A stretch of 64,000 bases of DNA from Trichomonas vaginalis G3. Lineage: Eukaryota; Parabasalia; Trichomonadida; Trichomonadidae. Shown piece after piece: positions 29,325 to 38,521 of this stretch. Position 1 is the first letter of the stretch, and every line of letters starts with the position of its first letter. Below the pieces are notes generated by a model, which was not told where the DNA came from, searched no databases, and saw only the letters and a list, made by a program, of their open reading frames with translations. Where the stretch lies: the NCBI RefSeq assembly GCF_026262505.1, contig NC_067203.1:12412392-12476391 (forward strand), read 5' to 3'. Both the position numbers and the translations under genes were made by a program.

Positions 29325-30320
29325 TTACATGTTATTTTCAGTATCTTCAGGAGGTAATTCAATATTAATTGGATTTTCATAACTATATGGTTCCAATGAA
29401 GGTTCTTCTGATGACTCGGCCAGAGAATATTTCTCTTGGCACTCTTTAATCTTCTCCTCGCTGACTTTTTCACGAACAATATTTGCAGAACCATACATTC
29501 CAAGCTGGATAAAGATTTCGTAAGCATTTCCAGCATATTCGGATTTTCTAGCATCATCGTTCATCTTTTCTGCGACTTCCGACATTTCGACGTATAATTT
29601 CGCCAAAGTCTGTTTATCGATTTGATCTCCATTAATTTCACGGAGAGTATTCATCGCTTGCTCATATAGAGTAAAAGATTTCTCTGGATGCTTTCCAGCA
29701 GAAGTAACTCTTGCTGTAACGAGTTCGCAACGGTATTTAAGGTCTAAATCATCAATTTGGTATTCATGTATTTGTTTGAGGCAATCGTTAGCTTGAGAAA
29801 TGTGTTTTTGGCTTTCTTGCTTGTTGTCATTTCGTAAAGCAAGATGTGATTCAGCGCTATCAACTGCAACAAGTATAAGTTCATTAGGATTGATAGATTT
29901 ATTCTTTGTAGAGATATCATGGGCTATTTTGAGATGTCTTAATGCACTTTGTGGACGATGTGTTTCGTTATAAAATGCACCAAGTCTAGCATGAATTCTG
30001 AATGCTTCTGGTGAATTTTCGTCATAAATTAAATATATCATTGACTTTTCTCTGATTAAAATTTGGAATCTTGTAGCTTCATCTAATTCTGAACTGGCAA
30101 GTTCTTTTTCAAACTCTTCAAGTTTGGTTTTTGGATCAGAAAGATCAATTTGAACTTCAGGATTGTCTCTAAAGTAGCAAGCTGCATATGAATCTGAAGA
30201 ATTTAGAAGATTTGACCTTTTTGGAACAGGAGCTGTTGCACGACGAGGGGCCTTCTGACGGCTATCATATTCACGAAGTGGAACGTCTACTCTAGTTTGG
30301 AATTCTTCTCGATTATCCAT
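29325..30320 (-). CDS. TPR-repeat protein
   Basis: 331 residues from the ATG at 30320; the frame upstream to 30374 starts with TTG and is probably untranslated. The N-terminus is basic and disordered (Arg/Pro/Ser-rich to about 50). Residues about 70-300 are helical hairpins of the TPR type, with units such as SPEAFRIHARLGAFYNETHRPQSALRHLKIAH and KQTLAKLYVEMSEVAEKMNDDARKSEYAGNAYEIF. The acidic C-terminus ends ENNM. TPR arrays are protein-binding scaffolds. The arrangement resembles TTC23-type proteins of cilia and flagella, but only loosely. A TCACAT initiator candidate lies about 51 bases upstream of the ATG. Confidence 0.6.
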   Translation of the reverse strand: MDNREEFQTRVDVPLREYDSRQKAPRRATAPVPKRSNLLNSSDSYAACYFRDNPEVQIDLSDPKTKLEEFEKELASSELDEATRFQILIREKSMIYLIYDENSPEAFRIHARLGAFYNETHRPQSALRHLKIAHDISTKNKSINPNELILVAVDSAESHLALRNDNKQESQKHISQANDCLKQIHEYQIDDLDLKYRCELVTARVTSAGKHPEKSFTLYEQAMNTLREINGDQIDKQTLAKLYVEMSEVAEKMNDDARKSEYAGNAYEIFIQLGMYGSANIVREKVSEEKIKECQEKYSLAESSEEPSLEPYSYENPINIELPPEDTENNM

Positions 30321-30672
30321 AGTAAAATTAAAATTAAAAATAATTATCAACGAATTTACAACAAAATGTGACAAATATTTTTTCTCCTCCCTGATTTCTT
30401 TCGAAATTTCAGTTTATTATAATACTTATAACCAAACTTCTATATCATTCTAGTGCATTAGTATTATCGTATTGATGTAGAGATGAAGCATGTCGTATTT
30501 TGCTAAAATTGATATTCTCATTCCCAAAATATGAGTTATATGAATAATTTTAAGCTATGTTAATCACATTTGGAAAAATAAATTGAGATTACTGATGTTA
30601 AAACTTTATATAACTAATTGAAATCAAGAAAAAGAATAAGATTTTTACAAAACAAAAGTTTTATTCATGTAT
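30321..30672. other. Intergenic, no gene seen
   Basis: 352 bases between two minus-strand genes. AT-rich apart from the end nearest the small gene. No feature beyond the TPR-gene initiator candidate near 30371. Confidence 0.4.
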
Positions 30673-30951
30673 TTAATGCTTCTTTTCAGCTGGCTTCTTG
30701 TCGGCGGCAGCTGGGGCAGCAGCAGCTGGAGCAGCACCGGCGGCTGGGGCAGCACCAGCAGCTGGCTTGCCTTGGCCAGATTGACCATGGGCAATTGGAG
30801 CCTTCTTTACCTGAACTTCCTTGTGGGATGTATGGAGTGGGTCAACACCATGGATCTTTTCATGATGATGTAACTTCTCATCAACTTCCTTCTGATGGAG
30901 AGCGTAGATCTTGTGGGAAGCAGCGTTAGCGTTATGTTCAATAGCAGACAT
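30673..30951 (-). CDS. Small His/Ala/Lys-rich protein, probably highly expressed
   Basis: 92 residues. The N-terminal half is helical and His-rich (ALHQKEVDEKLHHHEKIHG), followed by a conserved-looking HTSHKEVQVKKAPIAHG stretch. The C-terminal half is Ala/Pro/Lys-rich and low complexity (PAAGAAPAAGAAP...ADKKPAEKKH), somewhat like a linker-histone tail. Codon use is strongly GC-biased compared with neighbours, as in highly expressed trichomonad genes. A textbook initiator lies 11 bases upstream. Function unknown; a ribosome-, chromatin- or cytoskeleton-associated role is possible. It is not similar to any protein I can name. Confidence 0.8.
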   Translation of the reverse strand: MSAIEHNANAASHKIYALHQKEVDEKLHHHEKIHGVDPLHTSHKEVQVKKAPIAHGQSGQGKPAAGAAPAAGAAPAAAAPAAADKKPAEKKH

Positions 30952-32048
30952 TGCTAAGAAGTGAACTAATTGGCTTTTCTCTGAATTCTAGGCTGAACAA
31001 TTCGCATCGGCTAAATTTGAATGTCGCAAAATTCTGAAGCTTTTTTCCAAAATGCTCTGAAATTTTGAATGAGTTACGATATTCAAATGATTTTTGAGTC
31101 TTTTTATCTACTTCAAAAAGAAAAATGGTCCTGCAGATTGATTGTATATCCTGGCTATTATCTTTTCGGAATTATTTTAGATTGACATCTCAATTGGCAT
31201 CGTTAAATTTTTGAAAAACTCTCTCTGCAAATAGGATATGGTCCAGTTTTTAAGATAATGGAATAACATTGGCTCGATAAACATTAGTATAGATATGCCG
31301 ATGCCATTACATTTTTTTAGTTTGGTTCAATTAAAATCTTACTATAAACTCATTAAATTCTCCATAAATATTGCTTTTCACAAGACAACAGCTTCGTTGA
31401 TATAGCTTTTGGCTCATATTTTTGATTGCGGTCCAATTTCAAGTTTTCTTTTTTGCAAAGGCTTGCGATTCATCAAGATCATACGTAGAATTGTATTTAA
31501 TCGATTCTTATTACAGTTGTTTAGATGTATTCTAACAATTTTTAAAATTTTGGAAAAAAATTAGCAATATTGTAAGTCTAAATTATACAAATATATTCGA
31601 CTTAAGATGAAAGTTCAAGTAAAGAAAGCAATTTTATAAAAATTACCTATTTCATTAAAAAATAGTTAAAATTGTCTAATTAGACTGTAACATCAACTTA
31701 CTCTTAATCAGATCATAGATGTTTTAAAGTGTACCAATTATAAGTATATAATAAGCATGAATATTAAATGTTGGAATGATATTTTTAAATTGGAGAGAAA
31801 GCAATCTGTAAACCAAGTTCTTATCTTGACTAGATACATTTTCCTTTCTATAAATGATTTTCTGAAAGTTTTTACTATAATGGATCAATGTACATTGTAT
31901 ATTCTGGTATTCATTGTATTTTAGATACCTGTTGCAAACGATGCGCCTTAACTAAGTAAATGTGTGCAAAATTGTTTCATTTTATAAATGCTGTGTTGAT
32001 TTGAAATTTTAAACGTGCACTTTTAAACAAAATTTTGCAGTAAAATAT
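30952..32048. other. Divergent intergenic, no gene seen
   Basis: 1.1 kb between the small His/Ala gene and the coiled-coil gene. AT-rich. I find no open frame, hairpin array or RNA gene. It may hold regulatory DNA for the small, probably strongly expressed gene. Confidence 0.45.
30959..30964 (-). promoter_or_regulatory. Initiator of the small His/Ala-rich gene
   Basis: TCACTT on the minus strand, +1 A at 30962, 11 bases before the ATG at 30951. Confidence 0.65.
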
Positions 32049-32963
32049 ATGCGTTCTGAGCTAACTGAGCAAAGAGAGAAGCTGAAAAGAGGATTTACCG
32101 TTCGAAAGAGCTTTGGTGAAAATTACTCAGAGCGAACAATGGATGTCTCTAAGTTCACACAATCAATTCAAAAATTTAAGGATTTAGAGCAATCTCAACT
32201 AACAAAATTAAATAACCAAATTGACGAATTGAAAAGTGAACAAACTTTACTCGAAACTAAACTATCTACAGAGAAAGAAAAAAAAGAACAGATAATAAAC
32301 GAAATTTCAGTTACTTGCACAAAGAGTTTAAATAAAATTGCTTCATGTGCATCCAAAATATATGATGATTCCAAGACAATTGAATATCTAATGTCTGGAA
32401 CTGTTTCATTATCGCAATTATTACAAGATGTACTTATTAAAGAAGATTGTGAAGAGAGGCTTGATTCTTTTCAAATAGAATTGGAATCAAATATGGAATT
32501 GTTGAAGAATGAACTCGATCAATTAAAACTAAAAGAATCTTCTTCAAAAACTCGTTCTGAAGAAGTCAATGCACTTCTTGATACATATAATACACTTAAG
32601 CAGCAGTATGAAAATCTTGATACAATTATTCTAAATCAAGCAAAATTTGAATTAGATGAAGCCAAATCAAAGATAAAGTCTAGACAGGCATCTGCTGCTT
32701 CTATGGCAGCAGAGATACAAAAGGTAAATGAAAAGATTAAGCAATTAGAACAAGATCCAAATAAAACCTTCAATGATGCTACGTTTGATGATTTACAAAA
32801 GCATATTCGAGCTCAGGCATCTTTATTCACTGAAAATAGCTCTAGAATCTCAGAATTAAAACAAGACATTGCAAAAAATATTGCGGAAAAAAATCAGATA
32901 GATCAAAGCATTCAGCAAGTAGAAAAAGAAATTGAAGATCTAATGAAGGAAATCATACAATAG
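32049..32963 (+). CDS. Coiled-coil protein, unknown
   Basis: 304 residues, nearly all heptad-rich coiled coil from about residue 35 onward, with a basic N-terminus (EQREKLKRGFTVRKSFGENY). There are short breaks near 110-135. Such proteins occur at flagellar, microtubule or centrosomal structures, but nothing here fixes the role. The start at 32049 follows GCAGTAAAATAT; no strong initiator is close by. It is not related in sequence to the other coiled-coil genes of this window. Confidence 0.65.
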   Translation: MRSELTEQREKLKRGFTVRKSFGENYSERTMDVSKFTQSIQKFKDLEQSQLTKLNNQIDELKSEQTLLETKLSTEKEKKEQIINEISVTCTKSLNKIASCASKIYDDSKTIEYLMSGTVSLSQLLQDVLIKEDCEERLDSFQIELESNMELLKNELDQLKLKESSSKTRSEEVNALLDTYNTLKQQYENLDTIILNQAKFELDEAKSKIKSRQASAASMAAEIQKVNEKIKQLEQDPNKTFNDATFDDLQKHIRAQASLFTENSSRISELKQDIAKNIAEKNQIDQSIQQVEKEIEDLMKEIIQ

Positions 32964-33285
32964 TTTAATAAGGAAATCTACAAATTCTTTTTGAATAGAA
33001 TTTGCTGTTTCATAACATTAAGATTTATACTAGCAAAGAACATTAAGAAGGCATAAACATAGTTTACTTAAAACTATGCTTGCTGCTTCAATTCCAACTT
33101 TCATCGTTGATGATTTGTTATCACATGCACGCTTCATTAGTGCAGATCATTACAGTTTTGTGTGAATTTATTATATGTTATTTGTTGTAAATTTAAATAG
33201 ATGTACTGATAGATATAAATTATTTTTTTTATCTTTGCATTAAGATTTTCTGGATTGAATTAGAATAGATATCACCTAATAAACA
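32964..33285. other. Intergenic, no gene seen
   Basis: 322 bases between two plus-strand genes. AT-rich, no structure supported. Confidence 0.45.
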
Positions 33286-34224
33286 ATGATTCATGAGTAT
33301 CTGTATAGTTCAATTCAGTTATTTGCATGTAAGATGAACGTGCTAATCATACTTCTTTCACTTATAGGTTTAGCATTCATTTTATGTTGCATGTTGCGCT
33401 TCGTTATTGCAATGCTTCCAAGAATATTACCTGCTCAAGACCTGGGAGCAAAGTATCAAAAAGGTTATGCATTGATAACTGGAGGAACAGACGGCATTGG
33501 ACTTCAAATTGCTCTTAAACTAGTTGAGCAGGGATTTGATGTCCATATTGTTGGATTGAAAACAGAAAAACTCAATCAAATTCAGCTTACCGAAAATTCC
33601 AAAATTTCTTTCTGCGATTTATCGGACATTTCAGTAACTAATGAATTATGTCAATGGATTGAAACATACCAGCCCAAATTGCTCATTCATACTGCAGGTT
33701 TTTGTTATCCATCTTATTTTCACAAGATAAATAATCCACATAAATACAATCAAGCGTTTATAACATCAATGGTAGACTTAACTGCCGCATTTTTAAAGAT
33801 CCGAAAGACAAACGGAGGAATAATATTCTTCTCATCTCAAGTTTCTTTCTTTTCCAACCCATACGCTTCTCTTTATGCTGCTACAAAAGCATATACAGAA
33901 CAATTTGCTCGAGCACTAGCAATAGAATATCCAAAACTTGATATTTTAGTTTTACTCCCCGGAGCTGTTAAGAGAACTGCATTTTTCGATCATTTTCCCC
34001 AGTTTTGGGCCTTTAAACTCATCCAATTACTCGGTAATGATGTTGAATCCGCGTCTTCGGTCGTTTTCAGAGCTCTTGGAAGATTTTCCTCAGTCGACTT
34101 CGGATTTTATACATATATAACTAGAATAGGAGTTGGGCTACTAGATGCAAACGTTATTGATCAGACTAGTAAGTTTATAACTGCTCCTTTGCGTCCGATT
34201 TTTGATAATGCAAATAACATATAA
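33286..34224 (+). CDS. Membrane-anchored short-chain dehydrogenase/reductase (HSD17B12/KAR-like)
   Basis: 312 residues. The N-terminal membrane segment is at about 17-40 (MNVLIILLSLIGLAFILC), followed by a Rossmann fold with TGGTDGIG at about 66-73, the HTAG motif near 140, the catalytic Ser in FFSSQVS near 185 and YAATK near 200. The GATDGIG-type loop and anchor resemble 3-ketoacyl-CoA reductases of fatty-acid elongation (KAR/HSD17B12); 3-ketodihydrosphingosine reductase is an alternative. The enzyme would act at the ER membrane with NAD(P)H. A second in-frame Met at 33334 starts right before the membrane segment and is an equally possible start; no clear initiator decides. Confidence 0.75.
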   Translation: MIHEYLYSSIQLFACKMNVLIILLSLIGLAFILCCMLRFVIAMLPRILPAQDLGAKYQKGYALITGGTDGIGLQIALKLVEQGFDVHIVGLKTEKLNQIQLTENSKISFCDLSDISVTNELCQWIETYQPKLLIHTAGFCYPSYFHKINNPHKYNQAFITSMVDLTAAFLKIRKTNGGIIFFSSQVSFFSNPYASLYAATKAYTEQFARALAIEYPKLDILVLLPGAVKRTAFFDHFPQFWAFKLIQLLGNDVESASSVVFRALGRFSSVDFGFYTYITRIGVGLLDANVIDQTSKFITAPLRPIFDNANNI

Positions 34225-35398
34225 AAGATATCTTTCTTGTGATATTAAATTATATTAGAGTTCACATGTTATAGCTATTTAACGATTTTTTTAGTGAGTG
34301 ACAAAATGATTCAATTTTTTTCAAAGGTAACTAAACTCCTTTCGCCGATCCGATTTGCCCCATATTTAAAATATAGCTTGCATATGTAGAAGAAAAGCTA
34401 ATTTTGAAGTACGCCCGAAATCCACCAACAGGATTTCGAGCTACTAAAAAGGTACTTTTAAATGTGATTTTTTTTATAAAAAATTAAATTTATTTTAAGA
34501 TCAGACTAAAAACTAATTTTATGGAAAATCTATATCGACAAATTTATTACTTATTGGGTATATAGATTTTTTGATTATGGCGATTATGTCTGATATGCTT
34601 CCAATAAGCCAAAACACATTTCATACTGATTTCTATAAAAGGTATCTTTATTATAGAAGTGTAAGCTATATCTGTTTGTTTTTTTATTATAACAAATTCA
34701 AAATTCTCTTATAAGGACTAGATGAAATCTGTATTATTAAATCATTAGCTAAATGAAGGTTCAAATAGAAAGTAAATATCAATTTATACGATACTGAAAC
34801 CAAATAGTTCTTTTAATAAAAGATAACACGCTGAAAATTATTGAGTATTTGCAAATCTCAAAAATCTATTGGTGAATTTGGCTCAACTTTTAAAATTATA
34901 ACATCCATATCAAATCATAAAAGCAGACAAAAATTAAAGCCAAACCTATCGGCCAATTTTTTTTGATATTTTGATTTTTGAGGTATACTTTTAAAAGTGG
35001 ATTTAAAGCACTGATGAAAAAACATTAACTTCTGTCGTTATGATTATTGATTTAGACAATAATGATTTTAATCTTTGATTATCAAAACACTAAAGTCATC
35101 TTTTTAACATTTGCTTGGTAGCATTAACTCAAGTCTAAAGTACTATTTTATGTGGCACTCTTAGAATTTTTGTATTCATTGTACACGCTGAAATAGTACC
35201 ATTAAAGTTATGGCGGACTTTCAAAAAATAGTTTGGTCACCTTTTTTTTTCATGTAACGCATTTTTTCATTTGATTTTTATTGCCAATAATGAGTATTTC
35301 AGAGATATTTGCTATTTCATTGCTCATTTTCATAAAATGGAATTCTTCTTTGATTTATTTTTCTGTTAGACGATAAAAAAAACAGAATTTATAGATAT
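34225..35398. other. Intergenic, small hairpin only
   Basis: 1.17 kb between two plus-strand genes. AT-rich, no coding frame. A perfect 8-base stem CGAAATCC/GGATTTCG with a 7-base loop lies at 34416-34438, just after the SDR gene. Nothing else recognised. Confidence 0.45.
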
Positions 35399-36013
35399 AT
35401 GTCACCGAAGGAGTATATAGATCCAAGTCTAGAAGATGGTGGCGAGATTAAGTTCGATGAGGACACACCATTGAAATTCCAGGATGAGCAAAAGAACATT
35501 GTTCCAGATGCACCTTTTCATATGCGAATTATTACCTACGATAATGATACGAGGTTCCGTATTGAAGTCACTATGGAAGCTGACTTATACTTTTTCTATT
35601 TTGCAGAGTTCGAAGAAAAGACATTTGACGATTTCAAGAACCAATCGGGATTATCGATCAATTTCAAAGATTTTATCACAAGTATTATGAAATATATTCA
35701 CGCAAATTCACAGAAAGATCCAAATTATACAATTGTCTTATCTCAAGGAGACAATTGCCAACTTGGCTTCAAACAAAGCTTAGAAATTAAACAAGTCGAT
35801 CTCTTTGATGTTGAGCTCGAACCAGAAACAGACGAATTCATCAGAAGACAAATTCAATATAGATTCGATAAATCTAGAGCAGATCTTAAAGCTGCAAGAG
35901 AGCAAAAAGAAGACCTTTGCCGTACTATGAGAGTTAGCGAACCAAAGTCTTCTAGCTCTATTTTACCTAAATCACCTGTAACTCCACCTAGATCTCCAAC
36001 ACCGCGTAAGTAA
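35399..36013 (+). CDS. SAS-6 N-terminal-domain protein (short)
   Basis: 204 residues. Residues about 15-150 resemble the SAS-6 head domain (XRCC4 superfamily): a vpv-like beta start, then RFRIEVTMEADLYFFYFAEFEEKTFDDFKNQSGLSINFKDF, which parallels the LTDE-DPFFLYTL-eeDFQ-LK-qQGLLVDF block, then a strand-rich stretch ending in a FKQSLEIKQVDLF segment and a helix start at about 150-180. SAS-6 builds the ninefold cartwheel of basal bodies via this head plus a long coiled coil. Here the coiled coil is only a few heptads and a Ser/Pro-rich tail follows, so it is a stub or a SAS-6 paralogue rather than a full SAS-6. CCDC61-type proteins are an alternative. Confidence 0.6.
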   Translation: MSPKEYIDPSLEDGGEIKFDEDTPLKFQDEQKNIVPDAPFHMRIITYDNDTRFRIEVTMEADLYFFYFAEFEEKTFDDFKNQSGLSINFKDFITSIMKYIHANSQKDPNYTIVLSQGDNCQLGFKQSLEIKQVDLFDVELEPETDEFIRRQIQYRFDKSRADLKAAREQKEDLCRTMRVSEPKSSSSILPKSPVTPPRSPTPRK

Positions 36014-36294
36014 ATATTAAGTTTATTATTATAAATTACAATTTCCCAATCTAGTATTTATACATATCAACAAAAATCTGAAAAGATTAAATTTAATGAA
36101 TATTTATTGCCATTGATGTAGCATAAGTAAATTAAGTTGAAATGAATACTAAACATACAATATTTATAAAAAGATAAAAAAAAATTAATAAAAAAGTTTG
36201 ATAATAAATAAACGCATAAGTTAAGTATCTCCTTTGACTATATTATAACACAAAATGTAGATAAATAAACAGAAAGTAAGAAAAAAAAAATTAA
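36014..36294. other. Convergent intergenic
   Basis: 281 bases, AT-rich, between the SAS-6-type and WD40 3' ends. Nothing recognised. Confidence 0.4.
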
Positions 36295-37263
36295 TTAATT
36301 TGAAGATATTAAAGGATGAGCAACAATTGTTCCATCTCCGGTACCTATTATAGCTAGTGATGCATTTGTAGGCATGCATATGGAAAATACAGGAGCAGAT
36401 AAGTTTAGAGGAGTTCCAATAGATCTATCTTTTTCTGTTGAGAAAATTCTGACTTGGTTCACTCCACTGCCTCCTGCGAGGAAGTTTTGTCCATTTGGAT
36501 GGAATTTCGCTGCATAAATTAAACATTGTGCATCATCTACTGATTGCGACCATTTCATGGTTGTTACCGGTGTGTATGTTCTAATATCAAATATTTGAAC
36601 TTGTTCATCAGATCTCCAGCTGCATGCCAATATGTAATTTCCGTTAATATCAATGGAATCTCCACAAACGTGAGGTCCGAAAATAGCGCGAACAGGAGAA
36701 GCACTTCTAAGGTCCCATACTTGCAGAGTATCATCCCATCCACCAGAAATAAGAACTCCTGGATCTTCAGGATGAAATTTAAGTGAATATATTCTATTGC
36801 AATGGCCTCGAGTAGTTTCTAAATCGAATTCATTTCTAGCTAGATCTAAAACTTGTTTCTTTGATTCATTATCATAAACTCTAACATGACAATCTCGACC
36901 TGCTGATGCAAAGAGAGTTCCTGTGTTCTGAAAGTCAAGACAATAGATTTGATTATCGTGTTCTTGTGTGGACCACTTTGATATTGAGTTTTTAGTAGTC
37001 CATTCTTTAATTACGCCATCTGCGGATGATGCAATAAAAAATTTGGGATCTTTTGGATTAAAACGTAATGAAGTTACAGGAAATTGCAATTCAGACTGCT
37101 GTAATGTATATGAAAGCCTACCAGTTGTAGCACTTCGTAATGAGATTAAACCATTTGAAAGCCCGCTAGCAACAAAATTAGAATCCTGCGATATCTGCAC
37201 ATGAAAAACTTCTGAATTCTCTTCTTTGATCGACCAGCGAGGCGTCTGATCGATATTTAACAT
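36295..37263 (-). CDS. WD40-repeat protein
   Basis: 322 residues forming about seven WD40 blades, with ends such as IKEWTT, VRVYDN, LQVWDL and VQIFDI. There is almost no extension, so it is a single propeller. The distinctive unit HCNRIYSLKFHPEDPGVLISGGWDDTLQVWD lies in the middle. No family is secure: such compact propellers appear in many complexes. It is head-to-head with the UBR-box gene over only 93 bases, probably a shared promoter. Confidence 0.7.
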   Translation of the reverse strand: MLNIDQTPRWSIKEENSEVFHVQISQDSNFVASGLSNGLISLRSATTGRLSYTLQQSELQFPVTSLRFNPKDPKFFIASSADGVIKEWTTKNSISKWSTQEHDNQIYCLDFQNTGTLFASAGRDCHVRVYDNESKKQVLDLARNEFDLETTRGHCNRIYSLKFHPEDPGVLISGGWDDTLQVWDLRSASPVRAIFGPHVCGDSIDINGNYILACSWRSDEQVQIFDIRTYTPVTTMKWSQSVDDAQCLIYAAKFHPNGQNFLAGGSGVNQVRIFSTEKDRSIGTPLNLSAPVFSICMPTNASLAIIGTGDGTIVAHPLISSN

Positions 37264-37356
37264 TTCAACGATTTAAGAATTTGACAAATAAAGTGATTTT
37301 GTAAAATGATTTTGTCAAAATTCAATTGTATCGTTCTGTAAAGTATTTTTTAAAAA

Positions 37357-38022
37357 ATGAGTTATATACCACCATTCCAACGATTTCACGATCAGCACAA
37401 AGATGAAATTATGAATGAATTACCGAGTGCAACAAAACTTCAGTGTCTTCAGGCGATTTTAGATAAATGGGAAACAACACCTGAATCTGATCGTGTAGTT
37501 TACGAATTTGATGATTTCGATACGATGACATGCAGTGTAGAAGATAATGGAGCTGTTTTAATTAAGCAGCCATGGTTTCATTGCAGAACATGTTGGCCAA
37601 ATGACAAGAAGAAAGGATGTTGTATTGTTTGCGCTAAAAAATGCCATGTCGGACACAAAGTTGAGTTCCTTGGATGGCAACTTTCTTATTGCGACTGTGC
37701 ATTATCAGGAAAATGTCAACATTATCATAAAAAGCCAATTAAATTCAATGACAAGCCTTTCGAATCAATTTCAAACAGATCTATGATGTATAATGAACCT
37801 CAAATACATGTTCCAACAGGAAACTTTGGAATGAAATTTTATAATTCAAATAATGAGCCATTTATACTTAACTTCAGCAAAATGAACATACACCCTCCAA
37901 AAATTACAGAAGACGTGAAAAGAATTAAAAATAGCGAAATTCCACTATTCCAAATCGGCAAATCCAATAATTGTTATATCCATCCTATTTTTGGCCCTCC
38001 AACACCGCATACAGACAACTAG
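37357..38022 (+). CDS. UBR-box protein
   Basis: 221 residues. A UBR-type zinc domain spans about 55-130: TC near 54-55, then FHCRTCWPNDKKKGCCIVCAKKCHVGHKVEF and SYCDCALSGKCQHYH, giving the ordered Cys/His set of this fold (three zincs). In UBR proteins the box binds N-degron residues, but it is usually embedded in a much larger E3; here there is no RING or HECT domain. The rest is Asn/Lys-rich. It may be an adaptor or a non-E3 UBR protein such as a UBR7-like fragment, though no PHD finger is seen. Divergent from the WD40 gene. Confidence 0.78.
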   Translation: MSYIPPFQRFHDQHKDEIMNELPSATKLQCLQAILDKWETTPESDRVVYEFDDFDTMTCSVEDNGAVLIKQPWFHCRTCWPNDKKKGCCIVCAKKCHVGHKVEFLGWQLSYCDCALSGKCQHYHKKPIKFNDKPFESISNRSMMYNEPQIHVPTGNFGMKFYNSNNEPFILNFSKMNIHPPKITEDVKRIKNSEIPLFQIGKSNNCYIHPIFGPPTPHTDN

Positions 38023-38521
38023 AATGGCTTTAATTCATTAATTTTTTTCTGATTTTTATTTATTTTGAGAACTATTCGATATTAATTGGTTTCACGCAGG
38101 TTATTCACATATTACAGTTCTGTAGATCCTTTATATTACTTTATTGAAACAAAATTCCATTTTTATATTTCAATACTGCAATTGTTTATTGTAAAATATT
38201 CCATTTTTGTTATCTTGAATTTTTTATCAATACTGAATTCAATTTTAGCTAGACTTTCATCCTAATCTTTTATAAAATTTCAATTGCATATCTTTTGTAT
38301 CCATTAATGTCCTTTTTTTGCCGAAATACTTTTATTTTCATTCATTATATGCCATTGTCAATACTGATACAAGTTGCTAAAGAAAAGTTCCAAATAAGAT
38401 TTATATAAAATAAATTTATGTAGGATGTTAGTTCTCAAAATGGATAAAGCAAAAGTGTGACGTCTTTATATAGAAACAATTCGATTTATTTTCAAACAAA
38501 TCAATAATATTACATATAAAT
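38023..38521. other. Convergent intergenic
   Basis: 499 bases, AT-rich, between the UBR-box gene and the GT-C-like gene. A short frame on the minus strand in the adjoining gene is a shadow. Nothing recognised. Confidence 0.45.
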
